48,192 nucleotides of DNA from NCBI GenBank assembly GCA_022821875.1, contig JAJECV010000040.1, positions 1 to 48,192 of the forward strand, in the 5' to 3' direction. This DNA comes from Rhodothermales bacterium (GTDB lineage: Bacteria; Bacteroidota; Rhodothermia; Rhodothermales; Bin80). Both the position numbers and the translations under genes were made by a program. The first letter of the stretch is position 1; every line of letters begins with the position of its first letter. This document shows, one piece after another, positions 16,299 to 24,054 of this stretch. The notes below the pieces were generated by a model. That model had not been told where the DNA came from, made no database searches, and saw only the letters and a program-made list of their open reading frames with translations.

Positions 16299-17291
16299 AT
16301 GGTCAATGCGCACTGGCTATCCCGGCACAAAGGATTTCTGATCCTGCTGCCCTCCCTTATCCTGACGGCCATCTTTATCTATGGGTTTATCGGGACAAGT
16401 TTCTTTTTCTCGCTCACAAACTGGCGTACCCTTGCTGTAGACCTGTCGCTTCGTGATCCAATGTGGCAAACCTATGCGGACATGCTGGCGATGCCACGCT
16501 TTCAGGCGGATCTAAGAAATACCGTTGTATTCACCGTGCTATTTATTGGGTTGGCCGTCAGTGTCGGTCTCGGACTTGCAATCCTGCTAGACCGGCAGAT
16601 TGCAGGCAAGGGATTCTTTCGGAATACCTTTCTATTTCCCTATGCTCTGTCCTTTATCGTGACCGGGGTCGTATGGCGGTGGATTTTTAATCCGGAGACC
16701 GGCATTAACCTGTTCTTCAATTTTCTTGGAATTAACCGCGCCCTGGAAGCGGCCGGCATGAATCCACTAGAGCCTGGATGGACGACAGATCCGGCAGTCG
16801 TGTTTTCCGTCAACCAGCTGCTGTCACAGATTTGGCCGGGCGGTATGAGTTTTCAGATTGAATGGGGAATTCCGGTTGCATTGATCCCGGTCGCTATTGC
16901 GGCGACCTGGCAGCTGTCTGGCTTTGTCATGGCCATGTATCTTGGAGGCCTTGGCGGCATCAGTCCGCAAATCAGAGATGCTGCCCGTATTGATGGTGCG
17001 GGAGACTTGCGGCTGTACCGGTCGGTCATCATTCCCATGCTGAATCCTATCACGATCTCCACCGTTATTATCCTCCTTCATGTCTCATTGAAGATTTTTG
17101 ACCTGGTGTTCGCAATGTCGGGCGTTGGGCCTGGATTTGCAACGGATGTTCCGGCAATTTTCGTATTTGAGATGATGTTCAAGGCCGCCCGTTATAACCT
17201 TGGGGCGGCGGCCTCCATCGTGATGCTGATTGCGTCCTCTCTGGTTATTGTCCCCTACCTCGTCCATACCTTCAAGCACCGGGAATCATGA
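16299..17291 (+). CDS. ABC sugar permease, MalF/UgpA-like
   Basis: Inner-membrane subunit of a CUT1 importer, 330 residues with six or more hydrophobic spans. The first is LLPSLILTAIFIYGFIG after a short cytoplasmic end. The EAA loop that contacts the ATPase is RDAARIDGAGDLRLYRSVI, then IPMLNP. It overlaps the next permease by 4 bp (ATGA). The matching ATP-binding subunit is not in the window; CUT1 systems often share one ATPase (MsmX/MsmK type). Confidence 0.9.
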   Translation: MVNAHWLSRHKGFLILLPSLILTAIFIYGFIGTSFFFSLTNWRTLAVDLSLRDPMWQTYADMLAMPRFQADLRNTVVFTVLFIGLAVSVGLGLAILLDRQIAGKGFFRNTFLFPYALSFIVTGVVWRWIFNPETGINLFFNFLGINRALEAAGMNPLEPGWTTDPAVVFSVNQLLSQIWPGGMSFQIEWGIPVALIPVAIAATWQLSGFVMAMYLGGLGGISPQIRDAARIDGAGDLRLYRSVIIPMLNPITISTVIILLHVSLKIFDLVFAMSGVGPGFATDVPAIFVFEMMFKAARYNLGAAASIVMLIASSLVIVPYLVHTFKHRES

Positions 17292-18103
17292 GTCTGAAAC
17301 GCGGACTGCTCTGGTTTGGGCTGGGATTAATGGTGCTCCTTTACCTGCTGCCAATTTATGTAATGCTGATCAACAGTGTCCGGGATGCATCCAGCGTCAG
17401 TCTGGCAGCGATGTGGCAGTTTCCCTCCAGAATATCTGTCGAGGGATTTGCAGAGGCATGGAGAATGCTTTCTCCCAACCTGAAGAACAGCCTTGTCATG
17501 GTGATTCCTGCCGCTTTCTTATCATCAATCCTCGGCGCACTGAACGGGTACATTTTCTCGAAATGGCGCTTTCGTGGATCCGAGATTCTCTTTGCGCTCC
17601 TGTTGTTCGGATTCTTCATTCCCTATCAGGCCATTCTGCTCCCTCTGGTACGTTTCCTGCAGTGGATTAACCTGTATGGCACGCTCCCCGGGCTCATCCT
17701 TACGCATGTCGTTTACGGCGTTTCGGTAACAACACTCATTTTCAGGAATTTTTACGTCAACATCCCCGGCTCCATCGTGGAGGCAGCAACAGTTGACGGT
17801 GCGGGGATCATCGAAGTCTTCTGGCGTGTCATCCTCCCCCTGTCCCTGCCGGCATTTGCGGTTGCACTGATCTTTCAGTTCACCAACATCTGGAATGACT
17901 TTCTTTTCGGAATCACCGTGGTCCCGAACCCGCAGTCGCAGCCGGTAACCATTGCATTGAACAATCTATCGGGATCTTTTTCTGTGGACTGGAACGTCGT
18001 CATGGCGGGGGCAATTGTAGCGGCCCTGCCTACTGCCCTTGTGTATCTTGGACTAGGGAAGTTCTTTGTGCGGGGGTTGGTTTCGGGCGCAGTGAAGGCA
18101 TAA
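17288..18103 (+). CDS. ABC sugar permease, MalG/UgpE-like
   Basis: Second membrane subunit, 271 residues. The N-terminal span is LLWFGLGLMVLLYLLPIYV, and the EAA loop reads EAATVDGAGIIEVFWRVILP, the MalG pattern. It is the last gene of the operon. Downstream lies a perfect 11-bp inverted repeat (18180-18207) without a U-tract. The absent ATPase gene means the importer depends on a subunit encoded elsewhere. Confidence 0.9.
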   Translation: MSLKRGLLWFGLGLMVLLYLLPIYVMLINSVRDASSVSLAAMWQFPSRISVEGFAEAWRMLSPNLKNSLVMVIPAAFLSSILGALNGYIFSKWRFRGSEILFALLLFGFFIPYQAILLPLVRFLQWINLYGTLPGLILTHVVYGVSVTTLIFRNFYVNIPGSIVEAATVDGAGIIEVFWRVILPLSLPAFAVALIFQFTNIWNDFLFGITVVPNPQSQPVTIALNNLSGSFSVDWNVVMAGAIVAALPTALVYLGLGKFFVRGLVSGAVKA

Positions 18104-18179
18104 GATATTTGATTCCAATATGCAACAAAGCTCTCATGTATAAGTACTATTACATCCGATGTGCTCCTGAGAACAGACC

Positions 18180-18207
18180 GAGAAAATTCCTGCCTTGGAA
18201 TTTTCTC
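18180..18207. promoter_or_regulatory. Perfect inverted repeat between the ABC operon and the protease gene
   Basis: GAGAAAATTCC (18180-18190) and GGAATTTTCTC (18197-18207) are exact complements around TGCCTT. No T-run follows, so it is a weak terminator at best. It lies 55 bp upstream of the protease ATG and could be an operator for that gene. Confidence 0.45.
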
Positions 18208-18262
18208 TGAACGCAGGCTTATTTGACAGATTGAATTACCATCAACCATATTTTATGCCTTT

Positions 18263-19378
18263 ATGGATTTTAACGAAAGACGCAAAGCTTATCAAGCGAT
18301 AGAAGACTATCGTGGGCGGCCATTAATCCTCTATGTCACCAGCACACGCGAAGGTATTGGGGCGCAAATGTACGGAGGTGCAGTCAGGGAGTTTATTGAT
18401 CAGATTGATTCAATCACAGAATTCTCAGAAGTGGATGTCATGATACATAGTACTGGAGGGGATGCCCTTGCCGCTTGGAAATTGATGTCTATCTTACGGG
18501 AACGGTTTGAAAAAGTACATGTGCTTGTACCCTATATGGCCTTTAGCGCTGCAACATTGTTTGCTCTTGGAGCCGATGAAATTGTAATGCATCCTTATGC
18601 TTCATTAGGGCCGATTGATCCGCAGATTACGATTCTTCAACCGAATGTAGGATACAGAGGCTTTGCATATGAAGATGTGGGGGCATTTCTACGCTTCCTG
18701 GCCAATGATGTTAAGATTAGTGAACAAGTGCACATCTCTGCGGTCATCAAGAGTTTATTCTCGGCTGTAGATCCCATAGATGTTGGTGGTGCCAAGCGTG
18801 CAAGTGAACTATCATCTGCTATTGGCGAGAGACTGCTACTCTTTCATATGACAGATGTTGAGGACAAGCCTAAAGCCAAAGAAATAGCTGAAAACTTAAA
18901 CAAGAGTTTCTTTGCTCATGGTGATGCAGTTTCTCGTTCACGGGCACGAGAATTAAATCTGCGAATAGCAGACGAAGATAAACAATTGGAAAACCTCGTT
19001 TGGGACGCTTATCTTAAAATAGAAGATTACTTGAAATTCCGCGAACCATTTGACCCGCACCAGGAATTTTTGAAGGATCCTGCCGGTGCTAAAGCTTTAG
19101 AACCGATTCCCCCACTTCAACTACCTCCAAATACACCCCCAGAAGTTATGCAGAGTGCCTGGGAGAATGTCTTGCAGATGGCAATTGCAAATCTAAACAA
19201 GCAAGCGATTGAGGTAGATTTTGAGGTTATTGATTCCTTGATTGAGAGTGTACGAGTTGCATCCGAACTCAAAATAACTGGAAAACTGCAGTTGATTTGG
19301 GATCAAAATGGTTCAATAGACGTTCTCCCTGTCATAAACGGTCATAGCTGGAGGAAAATAGGCAATAATGCTGTTTAG
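18263..19378 (+). CDS. SDH_sah-family (ClpP-like) serine protease
   Basis: 371 residues. The N-terminal ~200 match the serine dehydrogenase proteinase/SDH_sah family of the ClpP/SppA fold: PLILYVTST at 20-28, MIHSTGG at 60-66 (oxyanion strand), Ser95 as likely nucleophile in MAFSAATLFALGADEIVM, and SLGPIDPQ at 114-121. The C-terminal part is helical and charged and holds PPLQLPPNTPPE. No signal peptide or transmembrane span is seen, so it is probably cytosolic. Codons are more A/T-rich than in the operon before it, suggesting separate acquisition. It is followed 48 bp later by two genes for Pro-rich repeat proteins; these may be its substrates or partners, which is inference from position. 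Confidence 0.85.
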   Translation: MDFNERRKAYQAIEDYRGRPLILYVTSTREGIGAQMYGGAVREFIDQIDSITEFSEVDVMIHSTGGDALAAWKLMSILRERFEKVHVLVPYMAFSAATLFALGADEIVMHPYASLGPIDPQITILQPNVGYRGFAYEDVGAFLRFLANDVKISEQVHISAVIKSLFSAVDPIDVGGAKRASELSSAIGERLLLFHMTDVEDKPKAKEIAENLNKSFFAHGDAVSRSRARELNLRIADEDKQLENLVWDAYLKIEDYLKFREPFDPHQEFLKDPAGAKALEPIPPLQLPPNTPPEVMQSAWENVLQMAIANLNKQAIEVDFEVIDSLIESVRVASELKITGKLQLIWDQNGSIDVLPVINGHSWRKIGNNAV

Positions 19379-19426
19379 TATCATAATCAGAAAATACGGG
19401 AACAAATCAGGGTTCCGAACTTTTAC

Positions 19427-19879
19427 ATGATGCAAGAATTCCATTTTATCATGAAACAACGGTTAGCATCTGTGGTCATGTCCATCGGACAACGATCACC
19501 ATACGAGAAAACGTTTCTCCCTTATTTGCCTGGACCATCTATGTCGCCTGCAATTAGACCCTCACCGTCTGATAATGGATCCCCTAGAAAAGAGTCTCCG
19601 TTTATTTATCCCGATCCTCATAGGTCACCGTACGAGAGATTTTTTCCTCCTTATCAACCCGTCCCAAACATACCATCCGCACTCAGACCGGCCCCATCTG
19701 ATGGTAAACACCGGAGGCAACAATCACCATTTATTGCTCCAGATCCTCATCGGTCGCCATACGAGAAGTATTTTCCGCCATATCAGTCCGGCCCAACTTT
19801 GCCGCCTTCTCTGAGACCACCCCAACCTAAGAAGTTCCTCAGACGATCCTCATCGATTGCCATTCGCCGATTTCGCTAA
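19427..19879 (+). CDS. Pro/Tyr/Arg-rich 43-residue repeat protein 1
   Basis: 150 residues from the first ATG; 142 from Met9 (19451), which is as plausible. After a short leader (MKQRLASVVMSIGQ), two full 43-residue repeats and a partial third follow. The unit is RSPYE(K/R), then F.PY...P, R P.PSD and SPFI.PDPH. The tail is basic (KKFLRR, AIRRFR). No signal peptide and almost no predicted regular secondary structure. No family is recognised. The same 43-residue period occurs in the next gene, so the two are paralogues. Position after a ClpP-like protease suggests a processed precursor, a structural protein or a protease ligand. Confidence 0.65.
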   Translation: MMQEFHFIMKQRLASVVMSIGQRSPYEKTFLPYLPGPSMSPAIRPSPSDNGSPRKESPFIYPDPHRSPYERFFPPYQPVPNIPSALRPAPSDGKHRRQQSPFIAPDPHRSPYEKYFPPYQSGPTLPPSLRPPQPKKFLRRSSSIAIRRFR

Positions 19880-20105
19880 GTATAAGCCCATTTGAGATTA
19901 AAAAAAACGCTACCATGGAGCCAGATATCTCAAAGAGACTCTAAAGTCAGATTGACCACCATGCCTTAGAATGTCTGGGTTTATTCTCAGATCACGAAGC
20001 AGCGATCATTCATTGATGGCTTTTATCCTTGCGAGTCTTCGCGGTTTTTCTCAAAAATGTTCCCCCAGTACGCCTGCATTATCTACTCTTAAGTTTTACC
20101 ACTTG

Positions 20106-20567
20106 ATGACAATCTTCAAAAACGTCCCTCTATCTGAGAAAATTCCCTCAGGACAAGATTCGCCGTTTATTTATCCGGACCCTCACCGATCCCCATATGA
20201 GAGATTTTTTCCTCCGTATCAGCCTGGACCATCCAGATCACCTGCCACCAAACCCTCACCGTTGAGGGGGAAAGCCACAGAGCAAGATTCGCCGTTTATT
20301 TATCCGGACCCTCACCGGTCCCCATATGAGAGATTTTTTCCTCCGTATCAGCCTGGACCATCCAGATCACCCGCCACCAAACCCTCACCGTTGAGGGATG
20401 GAGTCCCGGGACTAGATTCGCCGTTTATTTATCCGGACCCACACCGATCCCCTTACGAGAGATTTTTCCCTCCATATCAGCCTGGCCCCTCCAGATCACC
20501 TCTCATTAAACCCTCACCGATGAGGAATAAGGCATCAGGACAATATTCGCCATTTGATGGTGCCTAG
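20106..20567 (+). CDS. Pro/Tyr/Arg-rich 43-residue repeat protein 2
   Basis: The frame opens at 19971, but the ATG at 20106 (MTIFKNVPLSEKIPSGQ) gives a 153-residue protein matching its paralogue in size. Three nearly identical 129-bp units start at about 20154, 20283 and 20412. Each encodes DSPFIYPDPHRSPYERFF, PPYQPGPSRSP and a variable KPSPLR linker. Only the linker between units varies. Protein and DNA identity between units is very high, indicating recent tandem duplication or gene conversion. The frame ends in SPFDGA; beyond the stop another reading frame still encodes DPRKSSYQSFFLPCYP, a decayed fourth unit. Function unknown. Confidence 0.65.
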   Translation: MTIFKNVPLSEKIPSGQDSPFIYPDPHRSPYERFFPPYQPGPSRSPATKPSPLRGKATEQDSPFIYPDPHRSPYERFFPPYQPGPSRSPATKPSPLRDGVPGLDSPFIYPDPHRSPYERFFPPYQPGPSRSPLIKPSPMRNKASGQYSPFDGA

Positions 20568-20640
20568 ATCCTCGTAAGTCATCGTACCAGAGTTTTTTCC
20601 TTCCATGTTATCCTCTACTGACCTCAACAGTAGACGTGGA
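20154..20640 (+). repeat. 129-bp tandem coding repeats with a frameshifted fourth copy
   Basis: Three copies of 129 bp begin at about 20154, 20283 and 20412. A fourth, from about 20541, is out of frame by a net two extra bases near 20555-20570, yet still reads DPRKSSYQSFFLPCYP in the shifted frame before it fades near 20620. Confidence 0.7.
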
Positions 20641-20886
20641 TGTTCAAAAACGGTGCTAGTTGAAAGATATGTGCCCCCGACAGTGGTTGATGAACTGATT
20701 AAAAAATTCAATTCAAGCTTTCATATCTCTATTGATCAAGAAGAATCCCATAGCTGAGATATGTAAAGAGGGTGCAGCGTAGATCAGTAGTAATTTCATT
20801 GAATGGCCAAATGACTGTTTTTAAAGTTCTGCGAATGAGTATGACTCGTATAGAGCGATTATTCCCTCCTCTTATCTGTCTTTGCG
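20568..20886. other. Intergenic: decayed repeat and a small palindrome
   Basis: The first ~60 bp are the out-of-frame repeat unit. CATATCTC near 20722 and GAGATATG near 20756 are inverted copies with a ~26-bp spacer. No gene is recognised. The promoter of the GMC gene at 20887 should lie here. Confidence 0.4.
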
Positions 20887-22362
20887 ATGACCGACTATGA
20901 TCTTGTAATTGTCGGAACGGGAATCGGTGGAGGTACACTGGCATGGGCACTACGTGACTGTGGGGCAAGGATTCTGCTGATCGAACGCGGCGATTTTCTA
21001 CCCCGGGAGCCGGAAAACTGGAACCCCACAGCCGTATTCAGCGACCATCGCTACAAGGCCCGTGAAACCTGGGAAACTCCCAGCGGCCGATGCTTCAAGC
21101 CTGGACTGCATTATTGCGTTGGGGGGAACTCAAAAGTCTATGGCGCGGCCCTGACTCGATTTCGAGAGGAAGATTTTAACACGCTGGAGCACAAAGACGG
21201 AAGCAGTCCGAACTGGCCCGTCTCTTACGATGAATTGGAACCCTATTACTGCCGCGCTGAAAAACTGTACCGCGTCCATGGAAACACCGGTGATGACCCA
21301 ACCGAAGCTCCGCGCTCGCAAGGCTATCCACATAATGCAGTCCCGCATGAACCGCAAATTGATCGCCTCGCCGATTCCTTCCGAAAGCAGGGGCTGAACC
21401 CGTTTCATCTGCCACTGGGCATTGATCTGGGGAATCAATGCCTGCGATGCCATACATGTGATGGATTTCCCTGCCGGGTTCATGCAAAGTCCGATGCCGA
21501 GATCTGTGCCGTTCGGCCGGCAATAGACAGCCCAAATGTCTCTCTGTGGACAAATTCACGGGCACAGCGCGTAGTGGTGCATAATGATGCGGTGCATGCA
21601 TTAGAGGTAGACTGTGGAGGCGAGCGAAAAACTATTCAAGCAGGCACCTATGTGCTCAGCTGCGGTGCAGTGAATTCAGCAGCACTACTTCTTAGATCTG
21701 ACGGGATCCCGAATGCCTCCGGTATGATTGGACGCAACTACATGGTGCACAATAACAGTGCGCTGATGGCAGTTCGCCCATGGGAACTCAATACAACGAC
21801 CTTCCAGAAAACACTTTCGATCAATGATTGGTATCTTGGTGAAAATGAATGGCCCTGGCCAATGGGAAATCTCCAGATGATTGGAAAGGTGCAGGCATCC
21901 ATGCTCAAATCCGCCCGCCCAAATACCCCCCTGCCCATGCTGAAGTATCTAGCAAACCGAAGTATTGAGTGGTGGGTCATGAGCGAGGATCTGCCAGACC
22001 CGAAGAACCATGTTTCACTGACCTCCGAAGGCCGGATACGAATTCACTGGCAGCCCAATAATCCTGCTGCCCACCGGCAGTTACTCAAACGGGCACGCCG
22101 CATGCTGCACCGGGCCGGATATCCGGTCATATTCAGCCAGCCGATGGGCATAGAAACCAATTCGCACCAGTGCGGCACACTGAAAATGGGCAATGACCCG
22201 GCGACCAGCGTATTAGATCCCTATTGCAAAATGCACGGACTCTCAAACCTGCGGGTGGTGGATGCATCCTTTTTCCCATCTTCCGGAGCCATGAACCCGG
22301 CACTTACCATCGCAGCCCAGGCACTTCGGGTTGCCGAACAAATGATTAAATCATTCCCATGA
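20887..22362 (+). CDS. GMC-family oxidoreductase with a four-cysteine cluster
   Basis: 491 residues. FAD site LVIVGTGIGGGTLAWALRD, then LLIERG; GMC segment YCVGGNSKVYGAAL; C-terminal HQCGTLKMG and SGAMNPALTIAAQA. The group resembles gluconate/fructose/glucose dehydrogenase large subunits more than choline dehydrogenase. Cysteines 185, 188, 191 and 196 in CLRCHTCDGFPC are closely spaced; related dehydrogenases bind a [3Fe-4S] cluster in this region, so an Fe-S centre is possible. No signal peptide, small subunit or cytochrome subunit is adjacent. The gene overlaps the next by ATGA. Substrate unknown. Confidence 0.85.
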   Translation: MTDYDLVIVGTGIGGGTLAWALRDCGARILLIERGDFLPREPENWNPTAVFSDHRYKARETWETPSGRCFKPGLHYCVGGNSKVYGAALTRFREEDFNTLEHKDGSSPNWPVSYDELEPYYCRAEKLYRVHGNTGDDPTEAPRSQGYPHNAVPHEPQIDRLADSFRKQGLNPFHLPLGIDLGNQCLRCHTCDGFPCRVHAKSDAEICAVRPAIDSPNVSLWTNSRAQRVVVHNDAVHALEVDCGGERKTIQAGTYVLSCGAVNSAALLLRSDGIPNASGMIGRNYMVHNNSALMAVRPWELNTTTFQKTLSINDWYLGENEWPWPMGNLQMIGKVQASMLKSARPNTPLPMLKYLANRSIEWWVMSEDLPDPKNHVSLTSEGRIRIHWQPNNPAAHRQLLKRARRMLHRAGYPVIFSQPMGIETNSHQCGTLKMGNDPATSVLDPYCKMHGLSNLRVVDASFFPSSGAMNPALTIAAQALRVAEQMIKSFP

Positions 22363-22829
22363 CTAGATATTTTCTCATGCTCATCCTCGTTGGGGGGATC
22401 CCCGTACCCGGTGCAGGCGCACAGCAGTCTGATATTGAAGCCGTACTTGATGACTTCCACCTTGCTGCATCCGAGGCGGATTCTGAGCGATATTTTGGAT
22501 ACCTCGCCGAAGAAAGCATCTTCCTGGGAACTGATATGACCGAGCGGTGGACAAAGGCGGAATTTCAGGGATATGCAGAACCTCATTTCAGCGCGGGACG
22601 CGGATGGACGTATGTTCCACAGGAACGCCATGTTTATGTGGGCGCTGATGGGCGGGCCGCATGGTTTGATGAGATCCTGCTCAACGAAAAATACGGTGAA
22701 GTTCGCGGAACCGGAGCACTTATCCTGGAAGAAGATACATGGAGAATCGTTCAATATCATCTAACCGTACCGGTGCCCAATGATCTTCTGGGTACGGTGG
22801 TGGAAATGATCCGTGCACAGTCACCCTAA
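22359..22829 (+). CDS. Secreted SnoaL/DUF4440-like (NTF2-fold) protein
   Basis: 156 residues: a signal peptide (MTRYFLMLILVGGIPVPGAGA, cut before QQ) and an NTF2-like domain of the DUF4440/SnoaL_3 type (DIEAVLDDFHLAASEAD, YFGYLAEESIFLGTD, RWTKAEFQGYAEPHF, and a final WRIVQYHLTVPVPN). Many such proteins occur in Bacteroidota and Rhodothermota without a known reaction. It overlaps the GMC gene by 4 bp, so it is expressed with it. Confidence 0.75.
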   Translation: MTRYFLMLILVGGIPVPGAGAQQSDIEAVLDDFHLAASEADSERYFGYLAEESIFLGTDMTERWTKAEFQGYAEPHFSAGRGWTYVPQERHVYVGADGRAAWFDEILLNEKYGEVRGTGALILEEDTWRIVQYHLTVPVPNDLLGTVVEMIRAQSP

Positions 22830-22868
22830 TCCCCCGCGCAGGGCCGATCCATATTCAATCCATTGCGC

Positions 22869-23924
22869 TTAAGCCACCGTGACTTCCGGGTTCAGGTAGA
22901 CATCCTGGATGGCATGCAGAAGCCGGACTCCTTCGGCCAGAGGCCTCTGAAATACCTTGCGCCCTGCCAGAAGCCCGCCCCCTCCGCCCCGCTTATTAAT
23001 CACCGCGGCCCGCACCGACTGCACCAGATCATTTTCGCTCCTGGCCCCTCCCGAATGGATTAATCCGATCCCCCCGGCATAACAGGCCAGAACCTGATAT
23101 CTCGTCAGATCAATGAGGTGAGAGGAGGACAGCGCGTCTGATGCCCGCATATCCTGATGTCCAGCACCTGTGCGGAACGCGTTCGCGCCTCCTGTCCATA
23201 ATGGTTGCTTCTGCTTAATCAGATCGGCCTGTACGGTTGCAGCCTGATGATTTGCTTCCGCCGTAAGGTCCGCCGAATAAATCACATCCCCCCCGCCCTC
23301 CTGAAATGCCGCAGGGTGCAGATAACTGAACAATATCGTCGCCATTCCCTGTTCGTGTGCTTCGGCAAACAACGCGGACACCAACTGCAGTTCGGATCGT
23401 GCCTGAGGGCCGCCAAAGTATACTGTGGCTGCAACCGCGACACAGCCCATTTTCGCCGCTTTCTGAACACGACTGAACAACACATTCTCGTAACGCGCAG
23501 GCCAGGTAAACTGATTGTCATGATTCAGCTTCAGGATGAGCGGCAAATCCCTGCGAGCCGCCCGGGCCATCATTCCAAGAACGCCGTAGGTGGTCACCAG
23601 CCCGCTGCTCCCTCCCTGCACGGCCAGATCAACGATTGCGGCCGGATCAAAATAAACCGGATTCGGGGCAAAGACCATCCCCGCGGTATGGGCAACCCCG
23701 TGATCCACCGGGAGCAGACTCAGATATCCCGTCCCCCCTAAACGCCCCGCGCCATATAATCTCCGGAGCGCCCCGAGTACGCGCGGAGGGCGATCCGAAA
23801 CCGCCGCCGCCGTCTCACAAAAACCGGGGCCGGGAATACGGATGAGCGACGTTGGTATACGCCGACACCGGTGCTGAAGCAGATCATCTGCCTCGGTGCC
23901 AAGGATGGCTGCAACGTCGGTCAT
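22869..23924 (-). CDS. Class I (archaeal/DhnA-type) fructose-bisphosphate aldolase family
   Basis: The frame opens at 23969 (366 aa), but the Met at 23924 (MTDVAAILG) is the likely start because homologues begin near there. It is a TIM-barrel aldolase forming a Schiff base with Lys, probably in ADLIKQKQP. Other family signatures are LLPVDHGVAHT, LKLNHDN, VAVAATVYFG and GLIHSGGAR. The enzyme may serve glycolysis or gluconeogenesis, or cleave another ketose phosphate such as 5-dehydro-2-deoxyphosphogluconate. Convergent with the SnoaL-like gene. Confidence 0.85.
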   Translation of the reverse strand: MTDVAAILGTEADDLLQHRCRRIPTSLIRIPGPGFCETAAAVSDRPPRVLGALRRLYGAGRLGGTGYLSLLPVDHGVAHTAGMVFAPNPVYFDPAAIVDLAVQGGSSGLVTTYGVLGMMARAARRDLPLILKLNHDNQFTWPARYENVLFSRVQKAAKMGCVAVAATVYFGGPQARSELQLVSALFAEAHEQGMATILFSYLHPAAFQEGGGDVIYSADLTAEANHQAATVQADLIKQKQPLWTGGANAFRTGAGHQDMRASDALSSSHLIDLTRYQVLACYAGGIGLIHSGGARSENDLVQSVRAAVINKRGGGGGLLAGRKVFQRPLAEGVRLLHAIQDVYLNPEVTVA

Positions 23925-24054
23925 CTCGGCGTAACGGGAATCTCCGAAAGGCTTATGGATCCAATACACATACTCGCCTGACCCGAACCATCCTCTCCCG
24001 CATCAGAAACAATCCCACAATCCAATCCTTGTGCTCAGGGCAATCCCAATCCTC

